DNA of 64,000 bases from assembly GCF_000024265.1 (NCBI RefSeq), contig NC_013204.1, forward strand, positions 3,275,001 through 3,339,000. Reading direction: 5' to 3'. The stretch is from Eggerthella lenta DSM 2243 (GTDB lineage Bacteria; Actinomycetota; Coriobacteriia; Coriobacteriales; Eggerthellaceae). Of this stretch, positions 10,624 to 19,657 are shown piece after piece. A program made the translations under genes and the position numbers. The notes beneath the pieces were generated by a model that ran no database searches, was not told the DNA's origin, and was given only the letters and a program-made list of their open reading frames with translations. Each line of letters opens with the position of its first letter. Positions within the stretch are counted from its first letter, which is position 1.

Positions 10624-11466
10624 CTACTCGTAGAACGTGGCGTCGGGGCACGGGGGCTCCAAAGCTCGCTTGAATGCGGTCGCGCGCACCGTTCGCAGCA
10701 CGCGCTCGACGTCGGCCGCATCGAACCCTTCGGACACCAACGCTGCGGCATCCAAGCCGCGATCCACATGCGCTTTCAACAATCGATCGAGCGTCGGGTA
10801 ATCGATGCCCATGCTCTTCTCGTCTTCCTGGTCGGGTGAGAGCTCGGCGCTGGGCGGCTTTACGAACACATGCTCGGGAATAGGCGGAACCTCGCCGGCG
10901 ATCTCCGCTTGTCGATTACGCCAGCGGGCGACGGCGAACACGTCGGTTTTGTACAGGCCGCCGATAGGAGCGAACGCGCCGGCCGTGTCGCCGTACAGCG
11001 TGGAATACCCCATCATGGCCTCGCTCTTGTTGCCCGTGTTCACCAGCATCCAGCCGTATGCGTTCGACAGCGCCATGAGGCACACCATGCGGCAGCGCGC
11101 TTGCGTGTTCTCGGCCGCCAGACCCGAGAGCTTGCCGCCGCACGCCTCGGCAAGCGCGGCCTCGAACGCCCGATACGGTTCCGCGATGGAGACGGTGCGC
11201 GTCCGGATTCCGAGGTTGCGAGCCAGATCGAGCGCATCGTCCACCGAGTGGTCGGTGGAGTACGGGCCCGGCATGAGCACGCCGTGCACGCGATCCGCGC
11301 CCAGCGCGTCCGCACACATCACGGCGACCAAACTCGAGTCCATGCCGCCCGACAACCCGATGACGACGTCGGAGAATCCAGCGTCGTCCATGAAGCCTTT
11401 GAGCGCGTTCACGCAGAGACGATACCGTTCGCTATTCTCCACGACTCCCTCTTCCTCCATCATCAT
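10624..11466 (-). CDS. nadE: NAD synthetase, ammonia-dependent type
   Basis: The 280-residue protein carries the ATP pyrophosphatase loop LSGGMDSS (about residues 38-45), MPGPYSTDHSVDDA and the NTGNKSE and YGDTAGAFAPIGGLYKTDVF segments of NadE. It converts nicotinic acid adenine dinucleotide to NAD in the cytoplasm. The N-terminal nitrilase (glutaminase) domain is absent, so free ammonia or a separate glutaminase must supply nitrogen. A stretch of Met codons (MMMEEEG) leaves the exact start uncertain by a few residues. Confidence 0.95.
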   Translation of the reverse strand: MMMEEEGVVENSERYRLCVNALKGFMDDAGFSDVVIGLSGGMDSSLVAVMCADALGADRVHGVLMPGPYSTDHSVDDALDLARNLGIRTRTVSIAEPYRAFEAALAEACGGKLSGLAAENTQARCRMVCLMALSNAYGWMLVNTGNKSEAMMGYSTLYGDTAGAFAPIGGLYKTDVFAVARWRNRQAEIAGEVPPIPEHVFVKPPSAELSPDQEDEKSMGIDYPTLDRLLKAHVDRGLDAAALVSEGFDAADVERVLRTVRATAFKRALEPPCPDATFYE

Positions 11467-11491
11467 CTCGCAGATCCACCAATATCAGCGA

Positions 11492-11622
11492 GAAGCGCCA
11501 AGGTGCCCGAGATCGCCCGTTTCGCCAGCTGCGCCGCGCGAAGCGCAAGTCCCTTTAGGGAAGCGTGCTTTCGCACGTGAGGGAAAGCGGAAAAGGGGCG
11601 AGATCGGGCGCATTGGCGCTTC
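11492..11622. repeat. Imperfect inverted-repeat element, 18-bp arms
   Basis: Arms at 11492-11509 and 11605-11622 are complementary at 16 of 18 positions around a 95-bp interior. The interior contains a smaller hairpin (CGTGC-TTTC-GCACG). The element fills most of the gap between nadE and hypB. It could fold as a cruciform or a long RNA hairpin; I cannot tell which. Confidence 0.5.
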
Positions 11623-11636
11623 GCAGCGTCGACTTC

Positions 11637-11664
11637 GTTCCGACGGCTGACAAGCCGTCGGAAC
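11637..11664 (-). terminator. Hairpin at the end of hypB
   Basis: A perfect 12-bp stem (11637-11648 with 11653-11664) and 4-base loop starts within the hypB stop codon region. There is no clear T run, so it may act as an mRNA 3'-end stabiliser as much as a terminator. Confidence 0.6.
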
Positions 11665-12314
11665 TAAACGGCGCGAATGCGGTTCGCCAGCCACTCGGCC
11701 CAGGCGTCCACGCCGTCGCCTTTCGTGGCGGCGATGGGGAAGATGGGAGCCTGCGGGTTGAGCTGCGTGACCGCCGCCTCGAAGGCCTCGCGGTCGAAGT
11801 TGAACACGGGCATGGTGTCCACCTTATTGAGCACCACGGCCTCGGCGACCTGGAACACGCCGGGGTACTTGAGCGGCTTGTCGTCGCCCTCAGGCACCGA
11901 CAAGATCATCACCTTGGCGTTCTCGCCCAAATCGAAGTCGGTGGGGCACACGAGGTTGCCCACGTTTTCCACGATGATGAGGTCGAGGCGCTCGAGGTCC
12001 AGCACGTCCACCGCGCGCTTGATCATGGCGCTTTCCAGGTGGCACGCTCCACCCGTGTTGATTTGCACGGCGGCGATGCCCTGCGCCTTGATCTTCTCGG
12101 CATCCACGCTGCTGGCGATGTCGCCCTCGATAACGGCGATGTTGAACTCGTCGCGCAGCGCGTCGATGGTGGCCAGGATGGTGGACGTCTTGCCCGAACC
12201 GGGGCTGGCAAGCAGGTCGAGCACGAACACGTGGTTCTCGGCGAAACGCTCGCGCAGTTCGGAGGCGATCGCATCGTTCTTCTGGAGGATAGGCTGCTTC
12301 AGATCGATTTGCAT
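11664..12314 (-). CDS. hypB: Hydrogenase maturation GTPase HypB
   Basis: The 216-residue protein has the SIMIBI GTPase P-loop LASPGSGKTST (about residues 35-45), the metal-site region VIEGDIASSVDAEKI, CHLE, IIVENVGNLVCP and NKVD motifs of HypB, which delivers nickel to [NiFe]-hydrogenase with HypA. The N-terminal His-rich stretch and CxxCGC nickel site found in some HypB proteins are absent. It starts two bases after the hypA stop, so the pair is coupled. No hydrogenase subunit gene is in the window. Confidence 0.95.
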   Translation of the reverse strand: MQIDLKQPILQKNDAIASELRERFAENHVFVLDLLASPGSGKTSTILATIDALRDEFNIAVIEGDIASSVDAEKIKAQGIAAVQINTGGACHLESAMIKRAVDVLDLERLDLIIVENVGNLVCPTDFDLGENAKVMILSVPEGDDKPLKYPGVFQVAEAVVLNKVDTMPVFNFDREAFEAAVTQLNPQAPIFPIAATKGDGVDAWAEWLANRIRAV

Positions 12315-12316
12315 GG

Positions 12317-12688
12317 TTAGTCCTCGTTCTCCTCGTCATCGTCGGGAATGTCCACTTCGATGCTGTCGATTTGCAGTTCGCGACCGGCGATGAGCTCGGT
12401 GGCGAAGCTGCCGCATTCCGGGCACAGCATATGGAAACGATCGTGCTCGTATTCGGCACCGCATTCCAAGCAGCGGCTTTTCGGCTTCACCATGGTGATT
12501 TGAAGCTCGGCGTCTTCGCAAAGCGTGCCTTCCGACAGAGCCTCGAACGCGAACATGAGCGCGTCTTCGATGGCCTCGGTCATCTCTCCAACCGACAGGC
12601 TCACCTTCAGCACGCGCGTCGCACCGGCCTGTTGCGCCGATGTCGTCACTGCATCCATCACGCCCGTCATGATTCCCAATTCGTGCAT
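12317..12688 (-). CDS. hypA: Hydrogenase nickel incorporation protein HypA
   Basis: The 123-residue protein starts MHELGIMTGV, with the His2 nickel ligand conserved in HypA, and carries two zinc CxxC pairs (CLEC, CPEC) around residues 75-95. The C-terminus is acidic (DDDEENED). It acts with HypB in nickel insertion into [NiFe]-hydrogenase in the cytoplasm. It is first in a two-gene hypAB unit. Confidence 0.95.
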   Translation of the reverse strand: MHELGIMTGVMDAVTTSAQQAGATRVLKVSLSVGEMTEAIEDALMFAFEALSEGTLCEDAELQITMVKPKSRCLECGAEYEHDRFHMLCPECGSFATELIAGRELQIDSIEVDIPDDDEENED

Positions 12689-12790
12689 GGTGCTCCTTCG
12701 TGCCCGTTCCGCCTCTATCGTTCATGCTTATAGTAGCCCAAGAGTTATTCGCGCGAAGGTATCGATGCGTCAACGGCGCGAATGACTCCT

Positions 12791-12828
12791 AGAAAAAGCA
12801 AAAAGGCCCGTCGATCTCGACGGGCCTT
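12791..12828 (-). terminator. Rho-independent terminator of tatBC
   Basis: The 12-bp stem 12803-12814 with 12817-12828 is followed on the minus strand by a T-rich tail (12791-12802 read as T5-GC-T5). It lies 17 bp after the tatC stop. Confidence 0.9.
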
Positions 12829-12844
12829 CACCATCAGAATAAGG

Positions 12845-13675
12845 CTACTTCGATTTCTTGGCCTTCTTGATGCCGAGCTCGGCAGCGCGTTCCTCCGCCT
12901 CTTCCGCGTCAAGCTCCTCGTTCTGCTTCTTGATGCGGTTTCGCAGGACGACGCGGGCGATGAGCAAGCTGCCTTCGTACAGCACCAGCAACGCCGCGAA
13001 CATGAGCAGCATGGTGATCGGCGAAGCGTCCGGCGTGGCCATAGCCGAGACGACCATGAGCACGACGTACACCGTGCGCCAGCTGCCGCGCAGCTTCTTG
13101 TACGGGACGATGTCGAAGATGACGAGGTAGAACACGATGAGCGGTAGCTCGAACGCAAAGCCGAAGCCCAGCTCGAACTTGATGATCATGTCGATATAGG
13201 TCGACGCTCGCGGCACCACTTCACCCAGACCTGCAGCCTGATCCGTCAGCCACTGAAACGCGGGATCGAGAATAATGAGATAGCAGAAGATCGTGCCGAA
13301 TATAAACAAGCTCACGGCCGCGGCAAACGTGGGAACGAACCACTTGCGCTCGCTCGGCTTGAGCGCCGGCAGAAAGAACGCAAGAATCTGCCATAGGATA
13401 ACGGGAGAACAAGCAACGACCGAGGTCCAGATCGATATCTTGAAACGAGTCGCAAACGCCTCGAACGGATCGAGCACGATCGTGCCCGCCAACAAACCAT
13501 CGGTACCCTCCGGCAGATACGGAGAAATCGGCTGAAGCAAGAACTGGCTGATAATAGGCGTTGCCATGTAGAACACGACTACGGCGATGGCAAGGCAAGC
13601 GATGATGCGCACCAGGCGCATGCGGAGCTCGCCCAGGTGATCGAATAGGGGCATTCGTGCCGGTCCGACGGGCAT
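12845..13675 (-). CDS. tatC: Twin-arginine translocase subunit TatC
   Basis: The 276-residue integral membrane protein has the TatC hallmarks: MPLFDHLGELRMRL near the N-terminus, six hydrophobic helices and FELGFGFAFELP around residue 165. TatC recognises twin-arginine signals in the cytoplasmic membrane. The C-terminus is a charged Lys/Glu-rich tail (about residues 245-276). A GGGGGAG site six bases upstream supports the ATG at 13675, three bases past the tatB stop. The three Tat-signal flavoproteins a few kilobases away are plausible substrates. Confidence 0.96.
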   Translation of the reverse strand: MPVGPARMPLFDHLGELRMRLVRIIACLAIAVVVFYMATPIISQFLLQPISPYLPEGTDGLLAGTIVLDPFEAFATRFKISIWTSVVACSPVILWQILAFFLPALKPSERKWFVPTFAAAVSLFIFGTIFCYLIILDPAFQWLTDQAAGLGEVVPRASTYIDMIIKFELGFGFAFELPLIVFYLVIFDIVPYKKLRGSWRTVYVVLMVVSAMATPDASPITMLLMFAALLVLYEGSLLIARVVLRNRIKKQNEELDAEEAEERAAELGIKKAKKSK

Positions 13676-13678
13676 GGC

Positions 13679-14416
13679 TTACTCCCCCTTCTCGTTCTTG
13701 TTGGCCTTGGCGGCCGCTTCGGCGGCTGCCTTCCTGTTCGCCGCGCGCGTTGCAGCGGCCTTCTTCGCCGCGGCAGAGCGTGCGGCAGCCTTCTCGGCAT
13801 CGGTCTTGGCCGTAGGCTTCGCAGCGCTCTTGGAAGCGGCGGCGGCTTTCGCAGCCGTCGGCTTGGTAGCCGGCTTCTTAGCGGCGGGTTTCGTGCCGTA
13901 CAGCTCGTCGGGCGACGGCTTCGGCTTCGCGGCGGTCGACTCAGGCTTGGCGGCCGGCTTCGCAGTCTCCGCAGCCTTCGGCTCTTCCGGCTTGGCGAAC
14001 GATCCGTCGGGCTTGGCCACCGGCTTGGCAGCAGCGGCGGTCGCCGTAGCGGCTGCGGCCGTCGTCGCAGTCGTTTCGGCAGCACCGGCCTTCTCGGCTT
14101 CGGCGGCCTTCTTGGCTGCGCGCTCCTTGTCGTAGCGAGCCTTGCGCTCGGAGAAGCTCTCGGTCTTCTCCTCCTTGTCGTCTTTGCCGATCTCGCCGAC
14201 CTTCGACAGCGCCTCCAGCGGGTTCTTGAACGGCTCATCGGACGTAGGGTCGTAGACCTCCGTCTTGAGCACCTTGTTCATTTCTTCCTGTGCGCTTCTG
14301 AACTTGTTGATAGCCTTGCCCAGCGTCTTAGCCATAGCAGGCAGCTTGTCGGGTCCGAAGATCAAAAACCCGAACAGCAGAATGAGGAATAGCTCGAATC
14401 CACCTATACCAAACAA
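13679..14416 (-). CDS. tatB: Tat translocase TatA/TatB-family protein with long Ala/Lys tail
   Basis: Residues 1-70 form the TatA/B domain: short N-terminal membrane helix (GGFELFLILLFGFLIFGPDK) and amphipathic helix (LPAMAKTLGKAINKFRSAQEEMNKV). The remaining 170 or so residues are low complexity, dominated by Ala, Lys and Pro (repeated AAKP and AKPAA units), much longer than the usual TatB tail. It is cotranscribed with tatC. TatB rather than TatA is preferred from the tatBC order and length, but one protein may serve both roles. Confidence 0.88.
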   Translation of the reverse strand: MFGIGGFELFLILLFGFLIFGPDKLPAMAKTLGKAINKFRSAQEEMNKVLKTEVYDPTSDEPFKNPLEALSKVGEIGKDDKEEKTESFSERKARYDKERAAKKAAEAEKAGAAETTATTAAAATATAAAAKPVAKPDGSFAKPEEPKAAETAKPAAKPESTAAKPKPSPDELYGTKPAAKKPATKPTAAKAAAASKSAAKPTAKTDAEKAAARSAAAKKAAATRAANRKAAAEAAAKANKNEKGE

Positions 14417-14558
14417 AGCAAACCCCTTTGTGCGGTTACTCTACTCTCGACTCCGCGCCCCGTGCGCGGCAACGATTCATAGTATCACAAACACTCCCCG
14501 TCGACCCGAACGAGATAGCTCTACAGAAAAAGCATGACGGATTCTCACACGGGAAACG

Positions 14559-14600
14559 CGAAGGGCGTCCGCAAGCGGGAGACGCTGCGAACGCCCTTCG
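14559..14600 (-). terminator. Hairpin downstream of the small membrane protein gene
   Basis: CGAAGGGCGT (14559-14568) pairs with ACGCCCTTCG (14591-14600), with a small inner hairpin (CCGC-AA-GCGG). It lies 14 bp beyond the stop of the 66-residue gene. No T run is present, so the terminator role is tentative. Confidence 0.5.
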
Positions 14601-14614
14601 TCATCGGGCGGAAG

Positions 14615-14815
14615 CTAGGAGCCGTTCCCCAGGAAGGCGAGGGCTACGGTGGGGATGCCCAACGCCAGCACGAGAATGACGCACACGACGATGGTGAATA
14701 TCTTCTTCGTGCGCGCGGCCGCCTCGCGACGCTCCTTTTCCTTGCGCTCTCGCTCCTGAGCAGCGCGGATGCGCTCGCTTTTCTGCTGTGCCGTTAACTT
14801 CTGGTTCGTTCCCAT
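14615..14815 (-). CDS. Small single-pass membrane protein, charged N-terminus
   Basis: The 66-residue protein has a strongly charged Lys/Arg/Glu helix (about residues 8-37, SERIRAAQERERKEKERREA) followed by one transmembrane helix (about 39-60, IFTIVVCVILVLALGIPTVA) and a short tail. The start lies three bases after the stop of the upstream amidohydrolase gene, so it is cotranscribed with it. I do not recognise a family. The layout resembles small membrane anchors or regulators; no function is assigned. Confidence 0.7.
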   Translation of the reverse strand: MGTNQKLTAQQKSERIRAAQERERKEKERREAAARTKKIFTIVVCVILVLALGIPTVALAFLGNGS

Positions 14816-14818
14816 AGA

Positions 14819-16174
14819 TTACAACCTCAACTTACCGCGGATTTCGATGATGCGGGCGATGTTCCTGGCAACCTCGACGCCCACGTTCCACTTGTTCTTC
14901 TCGTACAGCGCGGTGCCGTTCACCATGGTCATGAGGATGTCGGCGCCGCTGCAGGTGTTGACCACGGCCGAAACCGGATCGGTGGTGGGCGTCTGATGCG
15001 AGCCGGACAGGTCGACCGCGATGATGTCGGCCAGCTTGCCTATTTCCAGGGAGCCGATCTTGTCGTCCAGCTTGAGCGCGCGGGCGCCGCCGATGGTGGC
15101 CATCTCCAGCATGGTGGCCGAATCCAGGAACTCGCCCACGTTCACCGCGCGCTGCACCAGCATGCCGATGCGCATCTCGGTGAGCATGTCGGTGGAGTCG
15201 GTTGCGGCCGGCGAATCGGTCCCCATGCCCAGGCGAAGGCCTGCGCGCATGAACTCGTTGATGGGAGCCACGCCCATGCCCAGCTGCGCGTTGCAGCGCG
15301 GGCACACGGCCACGGCCACGTCGTACTCTTTCAGCTTCTGCACGTCTTTGTCGTCCACGTGCACGCAGTGGATGGCCAGCACGTTGTCGGACTCGAACGC
15401 GCCCCAGTTCAAAGCGTAGCGCACGGGCGTCGTGCCGGTGGGCAGCCACGGCGGAATCTCCACGAAGCCGCGCTTCTGGTCCATCGTGTGCACCGAGAAC
15501 GGCGACGAGCCGTACTTGATGAAGTTGTACTCTTCGCGGTTGCCGGCCACGTGCATGGCGACGGGCACGTTCTCGCGCCGAGCGAATTCGGACACCTTCG
15601 AGAACATGGACGGATGGCAGGCATACATAGCCGCGGGAGCCACGCCGATGGTGATGCGGTCGCCGTCAACCTCTTCGCGCCAGTGCATGATGTCGTTCTC
15701 GGCGATGCGCATGGCGTAATCGACGCGGCGCTTGTCCATGGCGCCCACCTCGCGGTAGATGACGCTGCGCATGCCCAACTTCTGCGTGGCGGTGCATGCG
15801 GCGCCGGTGGCAGTGATATCGGCGACGCAGGTAATGCCGCTGGACAGCGCTTCAAGACCCCCGAGGATAGCGGAGTCGTACCAGTCGCTCACGTCCATCT
15901 TTGCGCTTTTCTCCAACATGGACGTGACCCACGTGGTATAGGGCACATCGTGCACGATACCGCGCATCACGGAGTTCTCGAGGTGCGTGTGCAGGTCGAC
16001 GAGGCCCGGCATGATAGCCGCCTGGCCGAAATCGACCACTTCTTCGTCGGGATAGCGCAGCTTGAGCATCTCGGCCGTGCCGATGTCGCGGATGACGTTG
16101 TCGCGGACAAGCACCGCGCCCTTCTGAAACGGCTCGGACGTGATGGGAAGAATGTATTGTGCGCACAAAAGCAT
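14819..16174 (-). CDS. Amidohydrolase (TrzA/SsnA-like, SAH/MTA deaminase family)
   Basis: The 451-residue protein has the metal-dependent amidohydrolase pattern: HxH in PGLVDLHTHLE (about residues 58-68), His in VPVAMHVAG, HCVHVDD, and the catalytic Asp in GMGTDSPAATDS (about residue 315). Homologues deaminate S-adenosylhomocysteine, methylthioadenosine, guanine or chlorotriazines; the substrate here is not resolved. It is cytoplasmic, with no signal peptide. The C-terminal beta-sandwich (KLADIIAVDLSG) is complete. The 66-residue membrane protein gene follows directly. Confidence 0.88.
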   Translation of the reverse strand: MLLCAQYILPITSEPFQKGAVLVRDNVIRDIGTAEMLKLRYPDEEVVDFGQAAIMPGLVDLHTHLENSVMRGIVHDVPYTTWVTSMLEKSAKMDVSDWYDSAILGGLEALSSGITCVADITATGAACTATQKLGMRSVIYREVGAMDKRRVDYAMRIAENDIMHWREEVDGDRITIGVAPAAMYACHPSMFSKVSEFARRENVPVAMHVAGNREEYNFIKYGSSPFSVHTMDQKRGFVEIPPWLPTGTTPVRYALNWGAFESDNVLAIHCVHVDDKDVQKLKEYDVAVAVCPRCNAQLGMGVAPINEFMRAGLRLGMGTDSPAATDSTDMLTEMRIGMLVQRAVNVGEFLDSATMLEMATIGGARALKLDDKIGSLEIGKLADIIAVDLSGSHQTPTTDPVSAVVNTCSGADILMTMVNGTALYEKNKWNVGVEVARNIARIIEIRGKLRL

Positions 16175-16311
16175 ATCTGTCCCGCCAATCTCTTAGAATA
16201 ATCGCATGATGCGTATGATAGCATTCCCGACCCGCTCTTCGGGGAAAGCACACAGGGGAATCGGCAGGCGCATGGGCAGGGTCGCTTGCTCGCGCATTGC
16301 CGCCGCCCCCG

Positions 16312-18462
16312 CTACGCCCGCCCGGCCAGCAGCGGGGTAACCTCGCCTTGCGCGAGCAACGTGATGCCGCGGGTGGCACGGGAAACGGTGGTGTACAGGC
16401 GACGGCGCGACAGCGGGTCGTCGGGAAACGCGCGCTCGCTGGCGTCGGGGACGATGACGTGGTCGAACTCCAGTCCCTTCGCCAGCTTGAGTGGCACCAG
16501 CACTACGCCGCTGGCGGGCAGCGTGGCGGCCGCGTCGATGAGCGCGGGAGCCGCGTCCCCCAGCTTCTTCCGCAGCAGCTTGGCCTGATGCTTCTGCGGC
16601 ACCACCACGGCAGTGAGGCCGTCGTCGCCGACCGCTTGAGCAAGAACGCGCCGCAACTCACGGTCGTAATCCTGCTCGCTTGCGCACGCGATGATCTCCG
16701 GCGCGGTGTCGGCGCGCTGGATGGACGAGATGCTCAGGCGCTCGTCATCGTCCAGCAGGCTGGCGAACAGCTGCGTGATCTCGGGGGTGGAGCGGTAGCT
16801 GGTCATGAGGCGGCACTCCTCCAGCGGGCCGCGCACCTCCCGGAACAGCGCGCGCACCTGGTCGAACGTGGCGGTGCCCGGGGCGATGGCCTGGTTCTGA
16901 TCGCCCAGCAACAGGAAGTGCGCGCGCTTGAAGTAGCGCGCCAGCACGGCCAGCTGGGCCACCGTGTAGTCCTGCACCTCGTCGATCATCACGTACTTCG
17001 CATCTGCGTTGCCGAGGCCCGTCAGCGCCATCTTGAGGTACAGCCACTCGACCGGAACGAGGTTCTCCACGCCCAGAAGGCGCATGCCGATGCGGTCGAT
17101 GCGCAGCCAGTCGTCGTTCTCGACGGCTCGGCGCGCGTCGGCGAACCGCAAATCGACGTACTGCTGCGCCACTTCGCGCACCTGGCTCTCGTCGTGCGGG
17201 TCGAACGTTTCGCGGAACAGCTCCACCTGCTGGTCGAGGGTAAGCATCGAGATCTCGTCGAGCACTTTGTCCGAGGCCGCCAGCTGCTTCAAGCGGCTGT
17301 CCAGACGCCGCAGCAGCTCCTCGCGCATGAGCGTGACCAGGTGGGGGCCAGCAGGGATGTTTCTGAACTTGGCCGCTACTTGGAGGATTTGTCCAACCGT
17401 GACCAGGCGCTCGCCGTTGCAGTGGATCTCCTTGAAATCATGCTGGTCGAACGAGAACGTCGCGCACGCTTCGTCGATGCGCTCGAACGCGTCCAGCGAC
17501 GCAGGCGCCTGTCCGCCGGACCGTTCGGGCGGCATGAGGCCTCGCAGGAACTCATCCCACGTGAGGCATTCGGGATTGCGCTCCCCCAGGTCGGGAAGCA
17601 CGCCTTCAATGTAGCGCTCGAACACCGGGTTCGGCGTGATGAGGAACACCTCGCTGGGATCGAGGCTCTCGCGCTGCTGGTAGAACAGATACGCGATGCG
17701 CTGCATGAGCACCGACGTCTTCCCGCTGCCGGCGATGCCGTTCACCAGCAAGGTGGGCGCGTCCGCGTGGCGGATGACCTGGTTCTGCTCTTTCTGGATG
17801 GTGGCGGTGATGGCCTGCATCTGCGCCGTGCGGCGCTTCGACAGCGACGCCAGCAGCATGGCGTCTTGGATGGCGACGGTCGTGTCGAAGTAGGCGTTCA
17901 GCCGATCGGCTTCGATGTCGAACTGGCGGCGCAGCTTGAGATCGACGCGGATGGTGCGGCCGTTGGCCTCGTAGGACGTGGGGCCGTTCTCCTGGTTGTA
18001 GTACACCTCGGCCACCGGCGAGCGCCAGTCCACCACAAGGCGGCGGTAGTTCTCGTCGGCGATGCCGGCGGTGCCGATGTAGAGCTCCTTCGGCTCCTGC
18101 CCAGGCTTCATCTGCAGAACCACCTTGGCGAAATAAGGTTGCTTGAGCAGCACCTGGATGCTGGTCAGCTTTTCCGCATCGACGGTTTGCGCCAGGTTGT
18201 ACGCGTCGATGACGCGGTTCACCGTGGCGAAGTCGGCATAGGTTTCCATGGCGTCGGCGTAGCTGGCCAGGTTCACCGACAGCTCGTCGACCATGGCCAG
18301 CTTGTCGGCGGCCGCGTCTTTGCTGTTAGCCTCCATCTTCGCCAGCAGATCGCGACCCATGGTCTGCAGCTTGGCATAGGTTTCGGTCAGATGCTGCTGC
18401 TCTTCTTCGAATACGGGGTCGAATTCCTGATCGAGTTCGGGAGTTTCATGCTCGTGTTCCAA
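16312..18462 (-). CDS. helD: HelD-type UvrD-like helicase (RNA polymerase recycling factor)
   Basis: The 716-residue protein has an acidic coiled N-terminal arm (residues 1-115), then superfamily I helicase motifs split by an insertion: Walker A GIAGSGKTSVL (about residue 247), motif II VMIDEVQDYT (about 485) and C-terminal motifs (LKLAKGLEFDHVIVPD, LYTTVSRATRGITLL). This layout, with DWRSPVAEVYY near residue 160, matches HelD, which frees stalled RNA polymerase from DNA. It is divergent from menG. A TATAAT -10 hexamer lies at 18497-18502 on its strand. Confidence 0.9.
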   Translation of the reverse strand: MEHEHETPELDQEFDPVFEEEQQHLTETYAKLQTMGRDLLAKMEANSKDAAADKLAMVDELSVNLASYADAMETYADFATVNRVIDAYNLAQTVDAEKLTSIQVLLKQPYFAKVVLQMKPGQEPKELYIGTAGIADENYRRLVVDWRSPVAEVYYNQENGPTSYEANGRTIRVDLKLRRQFDIEADRLNAYFDTTVAIQDAMLLASLSKRRTAQMQAITATIQKEQNQVIRHADAPTLLVNGIAGSGKTSVLMQRIAYLFYQQRESLDPSEVFLITPNPVFERYIEGVLPDLGERNPECLTWDEFLRGLMPPERSGGQAPASLDAFERIDEACATFSFDQHDFKEIHCNGERLVTVGQILQVAAKFRNIPAGPHLVTLMREELLRRLDSRLKQLAASDKVLDEISMLTLDQQVELFRETFDPHDESQVREVAQQYVDLRFADARRAVENDDWLRIDRIGMRLLGVENLVPVEWLYLKMALTGLGNADAKYVMIDEVQDYTVAQLAVLARYFKRAHFLLLGDQNQAIAPGTATFDQVRALFREVRGPLEECRLMTSYRSTPEITQLFASLLDDDERLSISSIQRADTAPEIIACASEQDYDRELRRVLAQAVGDDGLTAVVVPQKHQAKLLRKKLGDAAPALIDAAATLPASGVVLVPLKLAKGLEFDHVIVPDASERAFPDDPLSRRRLYTTVSRATRGITLLAQGEVTPLLAGRA

Positions 18463-18496
18463 AGGTGCTCCTCAATCTCCTTCGTGGGCTCGGGAG

Positions 18497-18502
18497 ATTA
18501 TA
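18497..18502 (-). promoter_or_regulatory. -10 hexamer of the helD promoter
   Basis: A perfect TATAAT on the minus strand lies 35 bp upstream of the helD start. The -35 region (about 18520-18525) falls in the T run of an AAGGAACCTG/CAGGCTCCTT hairpin (18525-18550) and is weak. Confidence 0.55.
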
Positions 18503-18552
18503 CGCTCGCCCTGCGGAAAAAAGGAGCCTGTTCTCGCCAGGTTCCTTTCCTG

Positions 18553-18558
18553 TATAAT
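18553..18558 (+). promoter_or_regulatory. -10 hexamer of the menG promoter
   Basis: A perfect TATAAT on the plus strand lies 58 bp before the GTG start of menG. No good -35 hexamer is seen at the expected spacing. Confidence 0.55.
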
Positions 18559-18616
18559 AAAGACGCGCCCGAGAGGCGCACCCTTCCAATCTTTCCTGAT
18601 CAACGGAGCATCACCT

Positions 18617-19363
18617 GTGAGCATCGATACCGCTACCGGCAAGGAAGCGCCCGCGGACATCTCGTCCGAACGCGTGAAAGACATCTTCTCCACCATCGCG
18701 AAAAAATACGAGCGGTTCAACGCCGTCTCCAGCTTCGGCGCGTACAAGACATGGCTGGCGGGCATGATGCGCCAGGCGCCCATCGACGAGAACGCCGACG
18801 TGCTGGACATCGCAGGCGGCACCGGCGACGTGACGTTCACCGTGGCGCGCGCGAAGCATCCGCGCCATATCCAGTGCACCGATCTCGTGGATGAGATGCT
18901 GGACGTGGCCCGCATGCACTATGAGGACGGTAAGGCCGAGGGCGTACCGGTTGACTTCGAGGTGGTGGACGCACAGCATATCCCCTATGCCGACGAGTCG
19001 TACGACGCCATCACCATGGCGTACGGCATCCGCAACATGCCCGAGCGCGACCAGGCGCTTTCCGAAATGTTCCGCGTGCTCAAGCCCGGAGGAGCGCTGG
19101 TGTGCCTGGAGTTCTCAACGCCGCCGAACGCCGTATGGCGCGCGCTGTACGGCTTCTACCTCAAGCACCTCATCCCCTTCTGGGGCGGCCTGATCACGGG
19201 CGACCGCGAGGGCTTCGTGTACCTGTCGCGCTCCATCAAGGCCTTCCCTAACCAGCAAGGCCTGGCAGCCATGATGGAGAAAGCCGGGTTCGAGGATGTG
19301 ACCTGGAAAAACTATACCGGCGGCATCGCCGCCGTCCACGTGGCGAAAAAGCCGAAGGCGTAG
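18617..19363 (+). CDS. menG: Demethylmenaquinone methyltransferase (UbiE/MenG)
   Basis: The 248-residue SAM-dependent methyltransferase has the UbiE signatures VKDIFSTIAKKYERFNAVSS (residues 15-34), motif I VLDIAGGTGDVTF, and YGIRNMPERDQALSEM. It methylates demethylmenaquinone to menaquinone, the quinone of anaerobic respiration and the likely electron carrier toward the reductases encoded nearby. The start is GTG at 18617 with GGAG upstream. It is not in an evident operon. Confidence 0.95.
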   Translation: MSIDTATGKEAPADISSERVKDIFSTIAKKYERFNAVSSFGAYKTWLAGMMRQAPIDENADVLDIAGGTGDVTFTVARAKHPRHIQCTDLVDEMLDVARMHYEDGKAEGVPVDFEVVDAQHIPYADESYDAITMAYGIRNMPERDQALSEMFRVLKPGGALVCLEFSTPPNAVWRALYGFYLKHLIPFWGGLITGDREGFVYLSRSIKAFPNQQGLAAMMEKAGFEDVTWKNYTGGIAAVHVAKKPKA

Positions 19364-19657
19364 ACGCGGAATCGCCGCAGGCTCCCATATCAGGATTCCA
19401 CCTCGGAAACAAGACTTACAAACAAATGTTCTGCTTGATAAAATGAACTCGTACACGAGCCAGTACAAGCGCTGCGCATAAGCGCAGTCCGAAGAGGCGA
19501 AGGTGTTCCCCTTCCGCCTGACGCAACGCTTGCAAGATCCTCGCAGCCAGGGAACGAGGGGGCCGACTTAGGAACTCGCGCCCGCAAGGTAGGAGGATAT
19601 ATGGCACGTATCATGCATGAACGCGTACCGCTTGCCGTAATCGAAGGAGGTGAGAAC

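Noticed and set aside
16297-18894. 865-residue plus-strand open frame
   Set aside because: It lies antisense to helD and runs into menG in another frame. It is rich in His, Arg, Gly and Val with no domain; GC-rich third positions create such shadows.
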